Shown here: one piece after another, positions 37,803 to 47,929 of the stretch
Numbering within the stretch: the stretch's first letter is position 1
How the letters are laid out: every line of letters begins with the position of its first letter
Source: Staphylococcus sp. IVB6214
GTDB taxonomy: Bacteria > Bacillota > Bacilli > Staphylococcales > Staphylococcaceae
NCBI RefSeq assembly: GCF_025558585.1
Contig: NZ_CP094723.1
Coordinates: forward strand, 620,001 to 684,000
Direction: 5' to 3'
Length of the DNA stretch: 64,000 nucleotides
Position numbers and translations under genes: made by a program
The notes under the pieces: model-generated
What the model was told of the DNA's origin: nothing
Seen by the model: the letters and a program-made list of their open reading frames with translations, nothing else
Database searches by the model: none

Positions 37803-38022
37803 AAGGTATCATCCTTTCAAATTATTGCTCTTTCTTTATAAAATTAATTATAAAACGTAAGGGCGGTTTGTCAACAAAGGAGTCAGAAAATTTTAAATAA
37901 GAATATTTTATTTTTATTGTTTCTAAACTTGAAAAAATTCAGAAAACTTATTGCATTTTGAATTTGCTTTCGGTATACTGTGTATTATCAAAAACAAAAC
38001 AACAATTTGAGGAGGAGTCATC

Positions 38023-38241
38023 ATGAAACATAAAATTGATGTAAAGGAACAAATACTCGTCAACCCGATGCAAGCAGTTAACAGATTAGGTGCAGAACTC
38101 GTTATTGAGGCGGCACTTAGACATCACAGAAAGGCAGAATTAGAGCAGTTGATTGACAAGGCTTTATTAAATAAAAATGAAGCAGATTTTATGATGTATA
38201 CTAATGAATATAATGAGTTGGAGGCGCAAAACATTGTCTAA
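38023..38241 (+). CDS. IDEAL-domain small protein
   Basis: A 72-residue protein whose second half (AELEQLIDKALLNKNEADF) matches the IDEAL domain, a ~37-residue helical motif found in small Bacillales proteins and next to comK. ATG 38023 follows GGAGGAG. No membrane segment. It is divergent from comK (220 nt between). IDEAL proteins have been linked to protein-protein contacts, but a role here is unknown. Confidence 0.82.
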   Translation: MKHKIDVKEQILVNPMQAVNRLGAELVIEAALRHHRKAELEQLIDKALLNKNEADFMMYTNEYNELEAQNIV

Positions 38242-38267
38242 TTCCTCGAGTCATTCCATGAAAAAAT

Positions 38268-38313
38268 AAACAGGACCATTCACCACGTTATTGATGAATC
38301 GTCCTGTTATTTT
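38268..38313. terminator. Terminator shared by the IDEAL gene and lplA
   Basis: aacaggac (38268-38275) pairs with gtcctgtt (38301-38308) with flanking A and T runs, serving convergent genes. Confidence 0.75.
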
Positions 38314-39305
38314 TATACCATTAAATCAATCAATTCATCTTTTGGAATCGCACCGAAATAATGATGGATATCATAATCTCTTAAAGCTTCATGAATTGCT
38401 GGCTTTTGGTGTGTAACGCCTTCAAGTGCGCGTTCTAATTCTTCAATATTTCCTTCTCCAAAGAAGTCACCGAAAATTTTAGCATGCTCAATTCGGCCTT
38501 TTTTCACATCTAACTTAATTTGAACAAAGCCTTTTTCAAATTTATGTTCACGTTCAAAGTTATACTTTGGATTTTTACCGTAATTCCAATCCCACGTACG
38601 ATATTTTTCATTTGCTAACTGCTCGATGTTTTTCCAATCTTCATCACTTAATGGATATGTTTCAACGTCCGAGTCACCAAATAGTTGTTTTAAGATAATT
38701 TCTTTAAATGTATCAATATCAATAGGTTCATCTAAAAATTCGACGATATTTGCGACACGTTTACGTACAGATTTGACACCTTTTGATTGTATTTTCGCAG
38801 GATTTACTTTTAATGCATTTTGTACTTCATCTAGTTCGCTGTTTAACATCAATGTTCCGTGACTAAACATACGGTCTTTCACTTTTACCATTGCGTTACC
38901 AGAAATTTTTGCTTGTCCGACTTGGATGTCGTTGCGACCTGTCATTTCTGCTTGAACGCCCATTTTATTCAATGCATCAACAATGGGTTGTGTGAATTTT
39001 TTAAAGTTATGGAAGCTTTGGCCGTCATCTTTTGTGATAAAGCTGAAGTTTAAGTTGCCGAAGTCATGGTATACAGCACCGCCTCCAGATATGCGACGTA
39101 CAACATCAATATTATTTTCATCAATATAAGATTGATGGACTTCTTCAATGGTATTTTGGTTTTTTCCGACAATGATAGATGGTCTGTTTATATAGAATAA
39201 AAAATAACTTTCATCATTATCCATCGGTACATTTTTCAGTACGTATTCTTCCATAGCAAGATTCAGCGTGGGATCTGTATTGTTATTGTTGCTGATAAAT
39301 TTCAT
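38313..39305 (-). CDS. lplA: Lipoate-protein ligase A
   Basis: A 330-residue enzyme that activates lipoate with ATP and attaches it to E2 subunits or GcvH. RRISGGGAVYHDFGNLNFSF near residues 70-90 is the lipoate-binding loop, KISGNAM near 134-140 holds the catalytic Lys, and the C-terminal accessory domain (residues ~250-330) is present, so it belongs to the long, ATP-using form. ATG 39305 follows AAAGGAGAGG. Staphylococci may carry several lipoate ligases; this one matches the locus after comK. Confidence 0.93.
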   Translation of the reverse strand: MKFISNNNNTDPTLNLAMEEYVLKNVPMDNDESYFLFYINRPSIIVGKNQNTIEEVHQSYIDENNIDVVRRISGGGAVYHDFGNLNFSFITKDDGQSFHNFKKFTQPIVDALNKMGVQAEMTGRNDIQVGQAKISGNAMVKVKDRMFSHGTLMLNSELDEVQNALKVNPAKIQSKGVKSVRKRVANIVEFLDEPIDIDTFKEIILKQLFGDSDVETYPLSDEDWKNIEQLANEKYRTWDWNYGKNPKYNFEREHKFEKGFVQIKLDVKKGRIEHAKIFGDFFGEGNIEELERALEGVTHQKPAIHEALRDYDIHHYFGAIPKDELIDLMV

Positions 39306-39495
39306 CGTTTTACCTCTCCTTTACTCCCATTATGCCCTTAAATATAGTTATGCACCATTTTCCAACTTTTTTCCAATAATTGAACTTTGATGTTGTAATA
39401 TTATGGCTAAATCATAAAAAATGACGGAAATAGTTTATTTAAGATGTAAACTTTAGTACAATATAGTCTAGTTAATTTCTAAGGGGGCGAATGTG

Positions 39496-39681
39496 ATGAC
39501 AATAGCAGAAGTAGGCGACATTGTAGAATTTCATGATGGTCTGAAAGGTAAAGTCGAAAAGATCAATGATAACTCTGTCATTGTTGATTTAACAATTATG
39601 GATAACTTTGCGACACTAGACTTACCTGAAAAAACAGTCATCAATCACAAACGTTATAAAATTGTAGAGCAAAAAGGATAA
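39496..39681 (+). CDS. DUF2187 (YkvS-like) small protein
   Basis: A 61-residue protein with a KOW/SH3-like strand pattern (GDIVEFHDGLKGKVEKINDN), matching DUF2187/YkvS proteins. ATG 39496 follows AAGGGGGCG with normal spacing. It lies 7 nt before the next gene, likely one operon. Function unknown. Confidence 0.78.
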   Translation: MTIAEVGDIVEFHDGLKGKVEKINDNSVIVDLTIMDNFATLDLPEKTVINHKRYKIVEQKG

Positions 39682-39687
39682 GGTATT

Positions 39688-40290
39688 ATGAAAACAATTA
39701 ACAAGCCGCTACTATGGTTTATTTCAAGTTTTATTGCTTTTCACATCATATTAATGATTATGTGGGGACAACATAACGTCTACTGGCAATTGTATACAGG
39801 CATCATGCTAATTGCGGGTATTAGTTATGTGTTCTATCAGCGTGATATTACTTCAAAAAGACTTCTTACGTCGATTGCAATAGGCTTAGTAACAGGTGTG
39901 ATACTCGTACTCATCCAAGTCGTATTCTCTCTCATGACGAAAGATTTAACGTATTTATCGTTGATCAAACAGTTGTCGCGTACAGGCGTGTACTTTAAAT
40001 GGCAAATGTTGGTGACTTTGCTATTCGTCATGCCATGTCACGAACTGTATTTGCGCTCAATTCTTCATAAAGAGTTGGACCGAAGATTCCATCATGCATG
40101 GATCAGTATTTTAATCTGTGCCATTGTGTCTAGTACATTCTTTATATACTTAGATCGTTGGTGGATTGTTGCCTTTATTTTTGTATGTCAACTCGTATTA
40201 GGTGTGAGTTATACTTACACAAGACGTATTGCAACAACTACAGTTGCGCAAATTGTAGCGGTTGTTATTTTATTAATATTTCATGGTTAA
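39688..40290 (+). CDS. CPBP-type membrane protein with degenerate motifs
   Basis: A 200-residue polytopic membrane protein with six or more hydrophobic segments. Around residue ~119 HELYLRS sits where CPBP (Abi) intramembrane proteases have EExxxR: the first Glu is His, and I see no FxxxH or final His motif later. It is therefore probably a non-catalytic CPBP relative; staphylococcal Spd/LyrA proteins of that family also act without clear protease activity. ATG 39688 follows AAGGATAAGG. Assignment is by pattern only. Confidence 0.6.
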   Translation: MKTINKPLLWFISSFIAFHIILMIMWGQHNVYWQLYTGIMLIAGISYVFYQRDITSKRLLTSIAIGLVTGVILVLIQVVFSLMTKDLTYLSLIKQLSRTGVYFKWQMLVTLLFVMPCHELYLRSILHKELDRRFHHAWISILICAIVSSTFFIYLDRWWIVAFIFVCQLVLGVSYTYTRRIATTTVAQIVAVVILLIFHG

Positions 40291-40388
40291 TGGGGCATAT
40301 GCCAACCATTTACTTTATCTTAATTTATAAATACGGATTTTTGAACCCGAGTCAGGTGTTCAAAAATCCGTATTTTTATCTCTCCATT

Positions 40389-40799
40389 TCATTCAATGTG
40401 ACAGAGTTGATTGAAATGGAGTGTCACGGGTTGATGGGTCTGTGTGCCCGTAATTGTCAAAGTTTGATTTTGTGAATGAATACTTAGAATAGATCCTTCG
40501 ATTGTATGTATGGCACCCTCTGACCAGTACTGAAAGACACCAGATGTATGAGTAGATAACTTAAGGTGTAACATGTAATTCAATTCATATAGCTGGTCCT
40601 CACTGAGAATAGGTTGTGGCTGTTTGTGCTGTGATTGTTCAATTTTTTTTAAGCATTCGAATTGTTCGGTTAAGGTAGCAAAAGGCACCCATTTTACGAT
40701 ACCACGTCCTTTAGGAATGTTCGTATTCAAATATTCTCTCGGTATTTTACGATAGTCTGTCTCATATTGATAATGTTGGGGTAGAGTTTTATCTTTCAT
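40389..40799 (-). CDS. YolD-like protein
   Basis: A 136-residue YolD-like protein. ATG 40799 after GAGGTGA gives the family N-terminus (REYLNTNIPKGRGIVKWVPFATLTEQ), where the GRGxxKWxPF pattern is diagnostic. YolD-like proteins are SOS-linked and usually encoded beside a Y-family DNA polymerase (UvrX/UmuC); none is present here. Two LexA-type dyads lie upstream, so damage induction is likely. Exact role unknown. Confidence 0.82.
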   Translation of the reverse strand: MKDKTLPQHYQYETDYRKIPREYLNTNIPKGRGIVKWVPFATLTEQFECLKKIEQSQHKQPQPILSEDQLYELNYMLHLKLSTHTSGVFQYWSEGAIHTIEGSILSIHSQNQTLTITGTQTHQPVTLHFNQLCHIE

Positions 40800-40824
40800 A
40801 GCTGTCACCTCAATCACCATTATA

Positions 40825-40836
40825 GAACGCATGTTC
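40825..40836 (-). promoter_or_regulatory. LexA (SOS) box upstream of the YolD-like gene
   Basis: gaacgcatgttc is a perfect match to the Bacillales GAAC-N4-GTTC LexA core, 26 nt before the yolD-like start. Confidence 0.75.
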
Positions 40837-40854
40837 CTATTTTGTGAAGTGAAA

Positions 40855-40866
40855 GAACGTATATTC
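40855..40866 (-). promoter_or_regulatory. Second, weaker LexA-like box
   Basis: gaacgtatattc differs by one base from GAAC-N4-GTTC and lies 30 nt from the first box, with the same helical phase roughly. Confidence 0.5.
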
Positions 40867-40953
40867 GCTTTATGTTGAAACAATTATTTAAAAAATGGAG
40901 GGAATTAGGCTACAATAAAGACGTATTGTTATTTAGAAACGGAGTGTATACAA

Positions 40954-41535
40954 ATGATTCGATCGGCAGAAGTAAAAGACCGACATGCTATTGCAAAGTT
41001 AACATATATGATTTGGAAAGATATGGAGTTAGAAATTGTAACACGTTACTCAGAACCGCAAGTGATTGCAGCGATTGAAGAGAGTACAGTAAAAGCACAC
41101 TATCGCAATCATTTTAGCCATGTGTATGTTTATGAAATAGAAGATGAAGTGGCCGGCATGATTATTGCATATCCTGGTCGCCATGAACAGGCATATGAAG
41201 CTGCTTGGGAAACACTTGAAGCTGCGCAAAAACTCCCGTTATCAACGACAACGCCTTTACCGGTTATGGAAGCGGATGTGACGGACACGTATATAGAGTC
41301 AGTAGCGACATTTCCACAATTTCGTGGACGTGGTGTTGCTAGTAAGCTTCTCAAATATTTGGTGCAAAGTGAACCAGGGACAATATGGAGCTTAAATTGT
41401 GACCATGATAATAAAGGAGCATTTTCTCTTTATAAAAAACTAGGATTTGAAGTAAAGTCTGAAAAGAAACTTTATCATCATCATTATTACTATATGACAT
41501 ATGTAAGCGAGGCATCGTTGAATGTTAGAACTTAA
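40954..41535 (+). CDS. GNAT-family N-acetyltransferase
   Basis: A 193-residue acetyltransferase of the GNAT superfamily. The acetyl-CoA loop is FRGRGVASKLLKYL (Q/RxxGxG/A form) near residue 128, followed by LNCDHDNKGAFSLYKKLGFE, the usual last strand-helix motif. ATG 40954 follows CGGAGTG. The stop lies 14 nt inside fetA, so the two are coupled. Substrate unknown; pairing with fetAB hints at metal stress only by position. Confidence 0.85.
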   Translation: MIRSAEVKDRHAIAKLTYMIWKDMELEIVTRYSEPQVIAAIEESTVKAHYRNHFSHVYVYEIEDEVAGMIIAYPGRHEQAYEAAWETLEAAQKLPLSTTTPLPVMEADVTDTYIESVATFPQFRGRGVASKLLKYLVQSEPGTIWSLNCDHDNKGAFSLYKKLGFEVKSEKKLYHHHYYYMTYVSEASLNVRT

Positions 41536-42172
41536 AAATATAAGTTATGAATTTGATAAACAGCCAATCATTCAAGACTTATCGATGTCAGTGCAAAAAG
41601 GAGAAGCTATTGCTGTTACTGGACCGTCTGGTAGTGGGAAAAGTACGTTATTACGACTCATTGCTGACTTGATTAGTCCGACGAAAGGAACATTGTATTT
41701 TAATCATCAGCCCTATGACACGTATACACCAGAAGTATTAAGGACTCGAGTGAGTTATTTATCACAAAGTATTGCATTATTTGGTGAGACAATTGCTGAT
41801 AATTTGAGTTTCCCATCCATTGTGCGAAAAGAGCATTTCGATAAGCAGCGTGCACAGGAACTTTTGGAAGCAGTAGGATTGGGTCATTATCAATTGTCAG
41901 ATCGTGTGCAGCGAATGTCCGGTGGTGAAAAGCAGCGTATCACTATCGCACGACAGCTCATGTATCAACCTGATGTTTTATTACTAGATGAAGCAACAAG
42001 TGCATTGGATCATCAAAATAGTATTCGTGTTGAACAACTTATCTTTGATTATGTTGCAAAAGGGACAACTGTTCTGTGGATTACACATGATGATGAACAA
42101 AGCCATCGCCATTTTGATAGACAGGTTGTAATAAAAAACGGGGTATTACATAAGGAGGTGGCGCTCACATGA
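41522..42172 (+). CDS. fetA: ABC transporter ATPase, FetA-like
   Basis: A 216-residue ABC ATPase: Walker A GPSGSGKST (~residues 34-42), Q-loop in SYLSQSIALFGE, signature MSGGEKQR, Walker B VLLLDEATSALD and H-loop THD. It overlaps the permease gene by 4 nt. Together they match the FetAB/YbbLM system, reported to protect cells from iron-linked oxidative stress as an exporter. Start ATG 41522 lies in the end of the GNAT gene. Confidence 0.85.
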   Translation: MLELKNISYEFDKQPIIQDLSMSVQKGEAIAVTGPSGSGKSTLLRLIADLISPTKGTLYFNHQPYDTYTPEVLRTRVSYLSQSIALFGETIADNLSFPSIVRKEHFDKQRAQELLEAVGLGHYQLSDRVQRMSGGEKQRITIARQLMYQPDVLLLDEATSALDHQNSIRVEQLIFDYVAKGTTVLWITHDDEQSHRHFDRQVVIKNGVLHKEVALT

Positions 42173-42936
42173 TGAGTACGACTTCGCTTGTCTTAACAGC
42201 GCTATTATTGTTAGTACCTATTACAATTTCTTATAAAGAACGATTGTTTATTGCGAAAGATTTAATCATTGCAGCCGTCCGTGCTGTAATCCAGCTTGTC
42301 ATTATTGGCTATATGTTAGAGTTCGTATTCAAACTGGAAACAACTTGGATTGTATTGGGATTGATTCTTGTCATTATGATTAATGCAGCAGCGAATACGA
42401 TTAAACGCGCATCATCTATTATGAAGCATGTTTTCTGGATTTCATTTACTGCGATTATGTCGGGGGCACTCATCTCTTTAGGAGGCGTGTTATTGACGGG
42501 TGCAATTAGTATGAAACCGAATGAATTGATTCCTATTGCAGGAATGGTTGGAAGTAATGGAATGATTGCAATTAATTTAAGTTATCAAAACTTGGATCGT
42601 ATTTTTACAAAAGAGACGGCAGCTATTGAAGCGAAGTTGTCATTGGGTGCAGAACCAATTCTTGCAGCTAAAGATGCTATTCGTGAAAGTATCAAAGTAG
42701 CAATTGTTCCAACGATTGATTCAGTTAAAACTTATGGGTTAGTGTCCATTCCCGGAATGATGACTGGATTAATTATTGCAGGTGTGCCACCGTTAGAAGC
42801 GATAAAGTTTCAATTGATGGTTGTATTCATCCATACAACAGCAACGATTATCTCTGCATTTGTGAGTACATATTTGAGTTATCGCCAATTTTTCAATCAT
42901 CGTCATCAATTGATACAAATGAATAAAGTCACATAA
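42169..42936 (+). CDS. fetB: FetB-like (UPF0014) ABC permease
   Basis: A 255-residue membrane protein of the UPF0014/FetB family with about seven segments. Conserved NAAANTIKRAS, GMVGSNGMIAINLSYQN, and SIPGMMTGLIIAGVPPLEAIKFQLMV regions identify it. ATG 42169 is preceded by AGGAGGTG inside fetA. It forms the transmembrane half of the exporter with FetA. Proposed substrate iron, from family work. Confidence 0.85.
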   Translation: MMSTTSLVLTALLLLVPITISYKERLFIAKDLIIAAVRAVIQLVIIGYMLEFVFKLETTWIVLGLILVIMINAAANTIKRASSIMKHVFWISFTAIMSGALISLGGVLLTGAISMKPNELIPIAGMVGSNGMIAINLSYQNLDRIFTKETAAIEAKLSLGAEPILAAKDAIRESIKVAIVPTIDSVKTYGLVSIPGMMTGLIIAGVPPLEAIKFQLMVVFIHTTATIISAFVSTYLSYRQFFNHRHQLIQMNKVT

Positions 42937-42937
42937 A

Positions 42938-42984
42938 AAAGAGGCACATCCTATTATGATGAGAATAGGATGTGTCTCTTTGAC
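42938..42984. terminator. Terminator shared by fetB and menA
   Basis: Perfect 18-bp stem: aaagaggcacatcctatt (42938-42955) pairs with aataggatgtgtctcttt (42964-42981), between convergent genes. Confidence 0.9.
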
Positions 42985-42994
42985 ATCTTGAGTA

Positions 42995-43933
42995 TTAAAC
43001 ACCACCGAGTAATGCACTAATATAAATACCAAGTGCATATAGTAGTCCGAAGAATGTATTGGTCTTACCTGCAGCCGCCATCGCTGGCATCATTGTCTGT
43101 GGCGTATCATTTTTACTGAAACGACGATATACTTTGACTGGCATTGGGAAGCTCAAAAGCACTAATAAATAGAAAAGTGAGCCGCCGTCTTTGAAGAATA
43201 CTGTAAAAATAACAAATAAATAAGCAAATACGTAACAAGCCGCTAAAAAGTATAGTGAACCTTGTTTGCCTAAAAGGATAGGCAAAGTACGTCTGCCACT
43301 TTGTTGGTCTTTTACTCTATCACGAATATTATTTGCCATATTGATGAGTCCGATTGTAATGACGATTGGAATACTGATCCATACAACATAGCCTTGGACG
43401 TTACCCGTTTGGATAAAGAAGGTGATTAAAATAATAAACATACCCATAAAAACACCTGAAAATAACTCGCCTAAAGGTGTCCATGAAATCGGAAAAGGAC
43501 CGCCTGTATAAAGGTAGCCAACAGCCATACAAAGCAGACCTACCGGAATTAACCAGAATGATGTTTGAGCGGCTAATAGCAGCCCGAGCAAAGCAGCGAT
43601 AACGTAAAACGCGATTGCCAAGTTGAAGACGGATTGCGATGACATACCGTGACGTACGATAGCACCCCCAATACCGACTGATTCATGATCATCTAGTCCC
43701 TTTTGATAATCATAGTACTCATTGAACATATTCGTTGCAGCTTGAATGAGTAGACAAGCCAATAACATAGCGATTAAGCGTAAGAGCGAGAGATGATCCT
43801 CACTTCCCAACATAAACAGCTTAGCAGTAGCTGTTCCGACTAGTACAGGAACAACAGATGCTGTTAGCGTATGTGGACGCATTAATAACCAATATTTGTG
43901 TAAAGATGAATGTTGCTTAAATTGCGTGCCCAT
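42995..43933 (-). CDS. menA: MenA, 1,4-dihydroxy-2-naphthoate prenyltransferase
   Basis: A 312-residue UbiA-family enzyme that attaches a polyprenyl chain to DHNA, giving demethylmenaquinone, in the membrane. Two Asp-rich motifs are visible: NMFNEYYDYQKG (~residues 68-79) and NNIRDRVKDQQSGRRTL (~199-215), with about eight membrane segments. ATG 43933 follows GAGGTT. It is divergent from menF with ~178 nt between, so both halves of menaquinone synthesis are clustered. Confidence 0.93.
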   Translation of the reverse strand: MGTQFKQHSSLHKYWLLMRPHTLTASVVPVLVGTATAKLFMLGSEDHLSLLRLIAMLLACLLIQAATNMFNEYYDYQKGLDDHESVGIGGAIVRHGMSSQSVFNLAIAFYVIAALLGLLLAAQTSFWLIPVGLLCMAVGYLYTGGPFPISWTPLGELFSGVFMGMFIILITFFIQTGNVQGYVVWISIPIVITIGLINMANNIRDRVKDQQSGRRTLPILLGKQGSLYFLAACYVFAYLFVIFTVFFKDGGSLFYLLVLLSFPMPVKVYRRFSKNDTPQTMMPAMAAAGKTNTFFGLLYALGIYISALLGGV

Positions 43934-44111
43934 ATAGATTAAAACCTCGATTATTAGTATTTATGATACAGAATTAGTATAGAAAAGATTACATTTTAAA
44001 TCAATGCAAACTTTAATGTTTCAAGTTCTTAAGCACACAACACGTCATAAAAATGTTAAAATAAAATGATGAAAAAAATTAGATGATTATGACGAAAGAA
44101 GTGAGAAAGAG

Positions 44112-45467
44112 ATGACTGTTGACGCACGTGAACAGGCAATCAAAGAAGCCATCAAGCAAGCGACCGAACAATGGGTTTCTGTTGAAGTTAAATTATCGCA
44201 TGCCATTGATCCGATGACATTGTTTGATGCGACGAAAGAAGCAGCAGGAAGTCGATTTTATTTTCGTTTAAATGATAATAAAACTGCATTTTTTGGGTAT
44301 CGTATTGCAACTCAAATTAAAAATAAGCAAGTAGATAAGCAAGCGATTTTTAAGCAATGGCAAAAGCTTAGACAAAATATATTATTTGTAAATCCTGAAA
44401 ATGAAAGACATCACCTGAGACTTTGTGGTGGTTTTCAATTTTCAGATCAACGGACAGACGATGTGTGGCAAGCATTTGACCAGCATCATTTTATTTTGCC
44501 GGAAGTACTTATTTCACAAGTAGACGGTGAAACGTTTTTAACTTATACAGTAGAACGCAACACATTTTCGATGGATATGTTCCTGCGCTTAATCGAACGG
44601 TTTGAAGGGTTAACACCACTACGAGAAACGAATGACATGCCGGAAGTATTGCATATTGAAAATGTTCAGCAACAAGAATGGCAAGATTTAGTTGAACGCA
44701 CAGTGGAACAGTTAGCAAATGATGAAAAGATTGTGTTATCACGCCAACGAAAAATAAAGTTTTCATCACAAATACATATCGATACGATTTTACAAAACGC
44801 ACTGCGCAATGAGAAAAATAGTTATTTATTTGTGATAGAGGCAGGAACAGATACATTTATTTCACAAACGCCAGAACAGCTCTTTCGTGTGCAAGACGGA
44901 ATGTTATCAACAAAGGCGGTTGCAGGAACGCTTCATCGTACGCAAAATAGTGCAGAAGACGCCAAACGTCTGCAAGCATTTTTGCAAGATGAGAAAAATC
45001 TAGGAGAACATCAAATTGTTGTGAATAGTATTCTTGAAGACATCCAACCTTTTGTTAAAGAAGCAACATACGATGCAACACCTAAAATTTTAAAAAATGA
45101 TCATCTCTATCATTTATTCACTGAGATAGGTGGCCCTCTCGAAGGCCATTCGCATATGTCATTAGTGGATGGATTACATCCAACACCTGCATTAGGCGGA
45201 TATCCAAAGTCGATGGCAATGGCCTATATTGATGAACATGAGCATGCGGCACGTGGTTTGTACGGTGCACCAGTTGGAATGATTGATGCATATGATGATT
45301 GTGAATTTATTGTTGCGATTCGATCGATGTTATTGAAGGGAGACGAAGCAATACTTTATGCAGGTGCTGGTATCGTCAAAGCGTCAGATCCAGCTGCCGA
45401 AGTTGCGGAAACAGCTTTGAAATTCAGTCCGATGATGGACGCGTTAGGAGTGACAGATATTGGATAA
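44112..45467 (+). CDS. menF: MenF isochorismate synthase
   Basis: A 451-residue chorismate-utilising enzyme that converts chorismate to isochorismate, the first committed step of menaquinone synthesis. The C-terminal half has the family active-site blocks: [38 protein letters not shown] and [13 protein letters not shown] 44112 lies 7-10 nt after a GAAAG-rich site. Its end overlaps menD by 8 nt. Confidence 0.94.
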   Translation: MTVDAREQAIKEAIKQATEQWVSVEVKLSHAIDPMTLFDATKEAAGSRFYFRLNDNKTAFFGYRIATQIKNKQVDKQAIFKQWQKLRQNILFVNPENERHHLRLCGGFQFSDQRTDDVWQAFDQHHFILPEVLISQVDGETFLTYTVERNTFSMDMFLRLIERFEGLTPLRETNDMPEVLHIENVQQQEWQDLVERTVEQLANDEKIVLSRQRKIKFSSQIHIDTILQNALRNEKNSYLFVIEAGTDTFISQTPEQLFRVQDGMLSTKAVAGTLHRTQNSAEDAKRLQAFLQDEKNLGEHQIVVNSILEDIQPFVKEATYDATPKILKNDHLYHLFTEIGGPLEGHSHMSLVDGLHPTPALGGYPKSMAMAYIDEHEHAARGLYGAPVGMIDAYDDCEFIVAIRSMLLKGDEAILYAGAGIVKASDPAAEVAETALKFSPMMDALGVTDIG

Positions 45468-47133
45468 ACACCAACAAAATCTCACAGAACAAGTCTTTCA
45501 TTTTGCTTCTGAATTATATGCATATGGCATTCGTGAAGTCGTGATCAGTCCAGGGTCACGTTCTACACCATTAGCAATCGCTTTTGAATGTCATCCAGAA
45601 ATTAAAACTTGGGTACATCCGGACGAACGTAGCGCTGCATTCTTTGCGCTCGGTTTGATTAAGGGGAGTGACAGACCGGTTGCGTTACTCTGTACATCAG
45701 GAACAGCAAGTGCTAACTATGTGCCGGCAGTAGCAGAAAGTGATATTAGTCGCTTGCCACTCGTTGTCTTAACAAGTGATCGCCCACATGAGTTACGTGG
45801 TATCGGTGCACCACAAGCGATTAATCAAGTGAATATGTTCGGAAATTATGTCCGATATCAATTTGATATGCCACTGGCAGACGGTACAATCGGATGTATT
45901 GAAACCAATCAATATCAATTAGAACGTGCGAGTCAATACTTTGATGGACCACAGCAAGGACCGGTTCATTTCAACTTACCATTCGCAGAACCATTGACGC
46001 CTGACTTGTCACGTAAAGATTTATTGACGACGCACACATATGTCCCGACACATTACCAAAAAACAATGGATCCAACAGTGTTAGAGAAGACGTTACGACA
46101 ACCTAAAGGCTTAATCATTGTGGGGGATATGCAACATCAAGATATTTCTCAGGTTTTAACATTTTCAACAGTATATGACTTGCCGATTTTGGCAGATCCT
46201 TTGAATAGCATACGCAGCACAAAACATCCTAATGTCATTGCGACTTATGATTTATTGCTAAGATCTGGTCTTTCTCTAGATGTTGACTTTGTCATTCGAG
46301 TTGGCAAACCTGTTATTTCTAAAAAGTTGAATCAGTGGCTCAAACAAACATCAGCAGAACAAATTCTAGTACAAAATGGTGCGGATAGAGATGCTTTCCC
46401 GAAAAAGCCAGACTACTTCTTTGAGATGTCAGCGAATGACTTTTTCAGGTCGTTAGAAACGATACCAACTGCATATCGTAAAAAGTGGTTGAACGATTGG
46501 CAAACATTAGAACAACAGGCACGTGCTGAAGTAACAGCAATACAGAGACATGCGACAGGAGAAGCGGCTTATGTCAGTCGTCTTTTGGAGAAGCTTGGCA
46601 AAGATGATTGTTTATTTGTCAGCAACAGTATGCCAATTCGTGATATTGATAACTTATATTTTGATAATGAAGCACGTATTTATGCTAACCGTGGGGCGAA
46701 TGGCATTGATGGTATTGTATCGACAGCGCTTGGTATGGCAGTTCATCGCTCCGTGACGTTATTGATCGGTGACTTGGCACTTTATCATGATATGAATGGC
46801 TTACTCATGTCAAAACTGAATGATATTCAAATGAACATTGTTTTACTAAACAATAATGGTGGTGGGATTTTCTCATATTTACCACAAAAAGAGCAGGCAC
46901 CTGAACACTTTGAACGTTTGTTTGGAACGCCGATGCATCTGGATTTTGAACATGTTGCTTTGTTATATGGTTTTGGTTACCAGCAGATAACCGACTTGGA
47001 TACGATGTCTTATATGAAGTTACCTAAAATGACATCCCATTTAATGGAAGTGAAGACGAATCGAGAGATGAATCATGAGATGCATCAACAACTTTATCAA
47101 TGTTTGGGTGAGGTAGCCAATGTTACATTATAA
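45460..47133 (+). CDS. menD: MenD, SEPHCHC synthase
   Basis: A 557-residue thiamine-diphosphate enzyme joining isochorismate and 2-oxoglutarate. SPGSRSTPL near residue 31 and [13 protein letters not shown] bind substrate; [11 protein letters not shown]...NNNGGGIFS near 440-470 is the ThDP/Mg2+ site; RGANGIDG precedes it. TTG 45460 gives the S. aureus length. Overlaps menF by 8 nt and menH by 14 nt, so the set is translationally coupled. Confidence 0.95.
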   Translation: MDKHQQNLTEQVFHFASELYAYGIREVVISPGSRSTPLAIAFECHPEIKTWVHPDERSAAFFALGLIKGSDRPVALLCTSGTASANYVPAVAESDISRLPLVVLTSDRPHELRGIGAPQAINQVNMFGNYVRYQFDMPLADGTIGCIETNQYQLERASQYFDGPQQGPVHFNLPFAEPLTPDLSRKDLLTTHTYVPTHYQKTMDPTVLEKTLRQPKGLIIVGDMQHQDISQVLTFSTVYDLPILADPLNSIRSTKHPNVIATYDLLLRSGLSLDVDFVIRVGKPVISKKLNQWLKQTSAEQILVQNGADRDAFPKKPDYFFEMSANDFFRSLETIPTAYRKKWLNDWQTLEQQARAEVTAIQRHATGEAAYVSRLLEKLGKDDCLFVSNSMPIRDIDNLYFDNEARIYANRGANGIDGIVSTALGMAVHRSVTLLIGDLALYHDMNGLLMSKLNDIQMNIVLLNNNGGGIFSYLPQKEQAPEHFERLFGTPMHLDFEHVALLYGFGYQQITDLDTMSYMKLPKMTSHLMEVKTNREMNHEMHQQLYQCLGEVANVTL

Positions 47134-47914
47134 TTGGTATCCATCACAACGACAGACGAAACAGACGCTGGTGATGTTGCATGGATTTATTAGTGATCAA
47201 ACGACCTTTGGGCAACATATTGAACCATTGACAGAGGACATTAATTTGCTGCTCGTAGACTTACCGGGACACGGTCAGGATACATCGTCGACAGCAGTCA
47301 TTTGGGATTTTGAATGGATTATCACACAGTTGCATGAATTATTGTCACGATATAGTGAATATGACTTATACTTACACGGTTATTCAATGGGAGCACGTGT
47401 AGCACTTGGTTATGCAACAGAGTACGGTGAGATGTTATCTGGGCTAATCCTAGAAAGCGGGTCACCTGGACTTCGAGATGAAGAAGCTCGTGTCGAACGC
47501 CAACAAGTGGATCGTGCACGTGCACGTGTATTAGAGTTGGCAAATCTTGAAGTATTCGTCAATGATTGGGAGCGATTACCATTATTTCAATCGCAACAAT
47601 TTTTACCATCACAAGTGCAACAACGTATTAGACAGATGCGTTTATCACAGCAACCAGAACGACTTGCAAAAGCATTAGTAGATTACGGCACAGGCAACAT
47701 GCCGAATCTATGGCCGCGATTAGCAGATATTCCATGCCCAGTACAAATCATAGTTGGGGAGTGGGATGAGAAGTTCGTCTCGATTGCTGAAGCGATGAAA
47801 CAGCACTTTGTACAAGCAAATATCAACATTGTCCCTGAAGTTGGACATACAGTTCATGTGGAAGAATATGAAAAATTTGATACAATAATACTAGCATTTA
47901 TATTAGCTAACTAG
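47120..47914 (+). CDS. menH: MenH, SHCHC synthase (alpha/beta hydrolase fold)
   Basis: A 264-residue alpha/beta-hydrolase-fold enzyme that removes pyruvate from [21 protein letters not shown] holds the oxyanion loop, [11 protein letters not shown] the catalytic Ser (~residue 90), GEWDEKF the acid and VGHTVHVE the His. ATG 47120 lies in the menD end, 14 nt before its stop. Only 15 nt separate it from menB. Confidence 0.93.
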   Translation: MLHYNWYPSQRQTKQTLVMLHGFISDQTTFGQHIEPLTEDINLLLVDLPGHGQDTSSTAVIWDFEWIITQLHELLSRYSEYDLYLHGYSMGARVALGYATEYGEMLSGLILESGSPGLRDEEARVERQQVDRARARVLELANLEVFVNDWERLPLFQSQQFLPSQVQQRIRQMRLSQQPERLAKALVDYGTGNMPNLWPRLADIPCPVQIIVGEWDEKFVSIAEAMKQHFVQANINIVPEVGHTVHVEEYEKFDTIILAFILAN

Positions 47915-47929
47915 AGGAGGTTGACCCAG

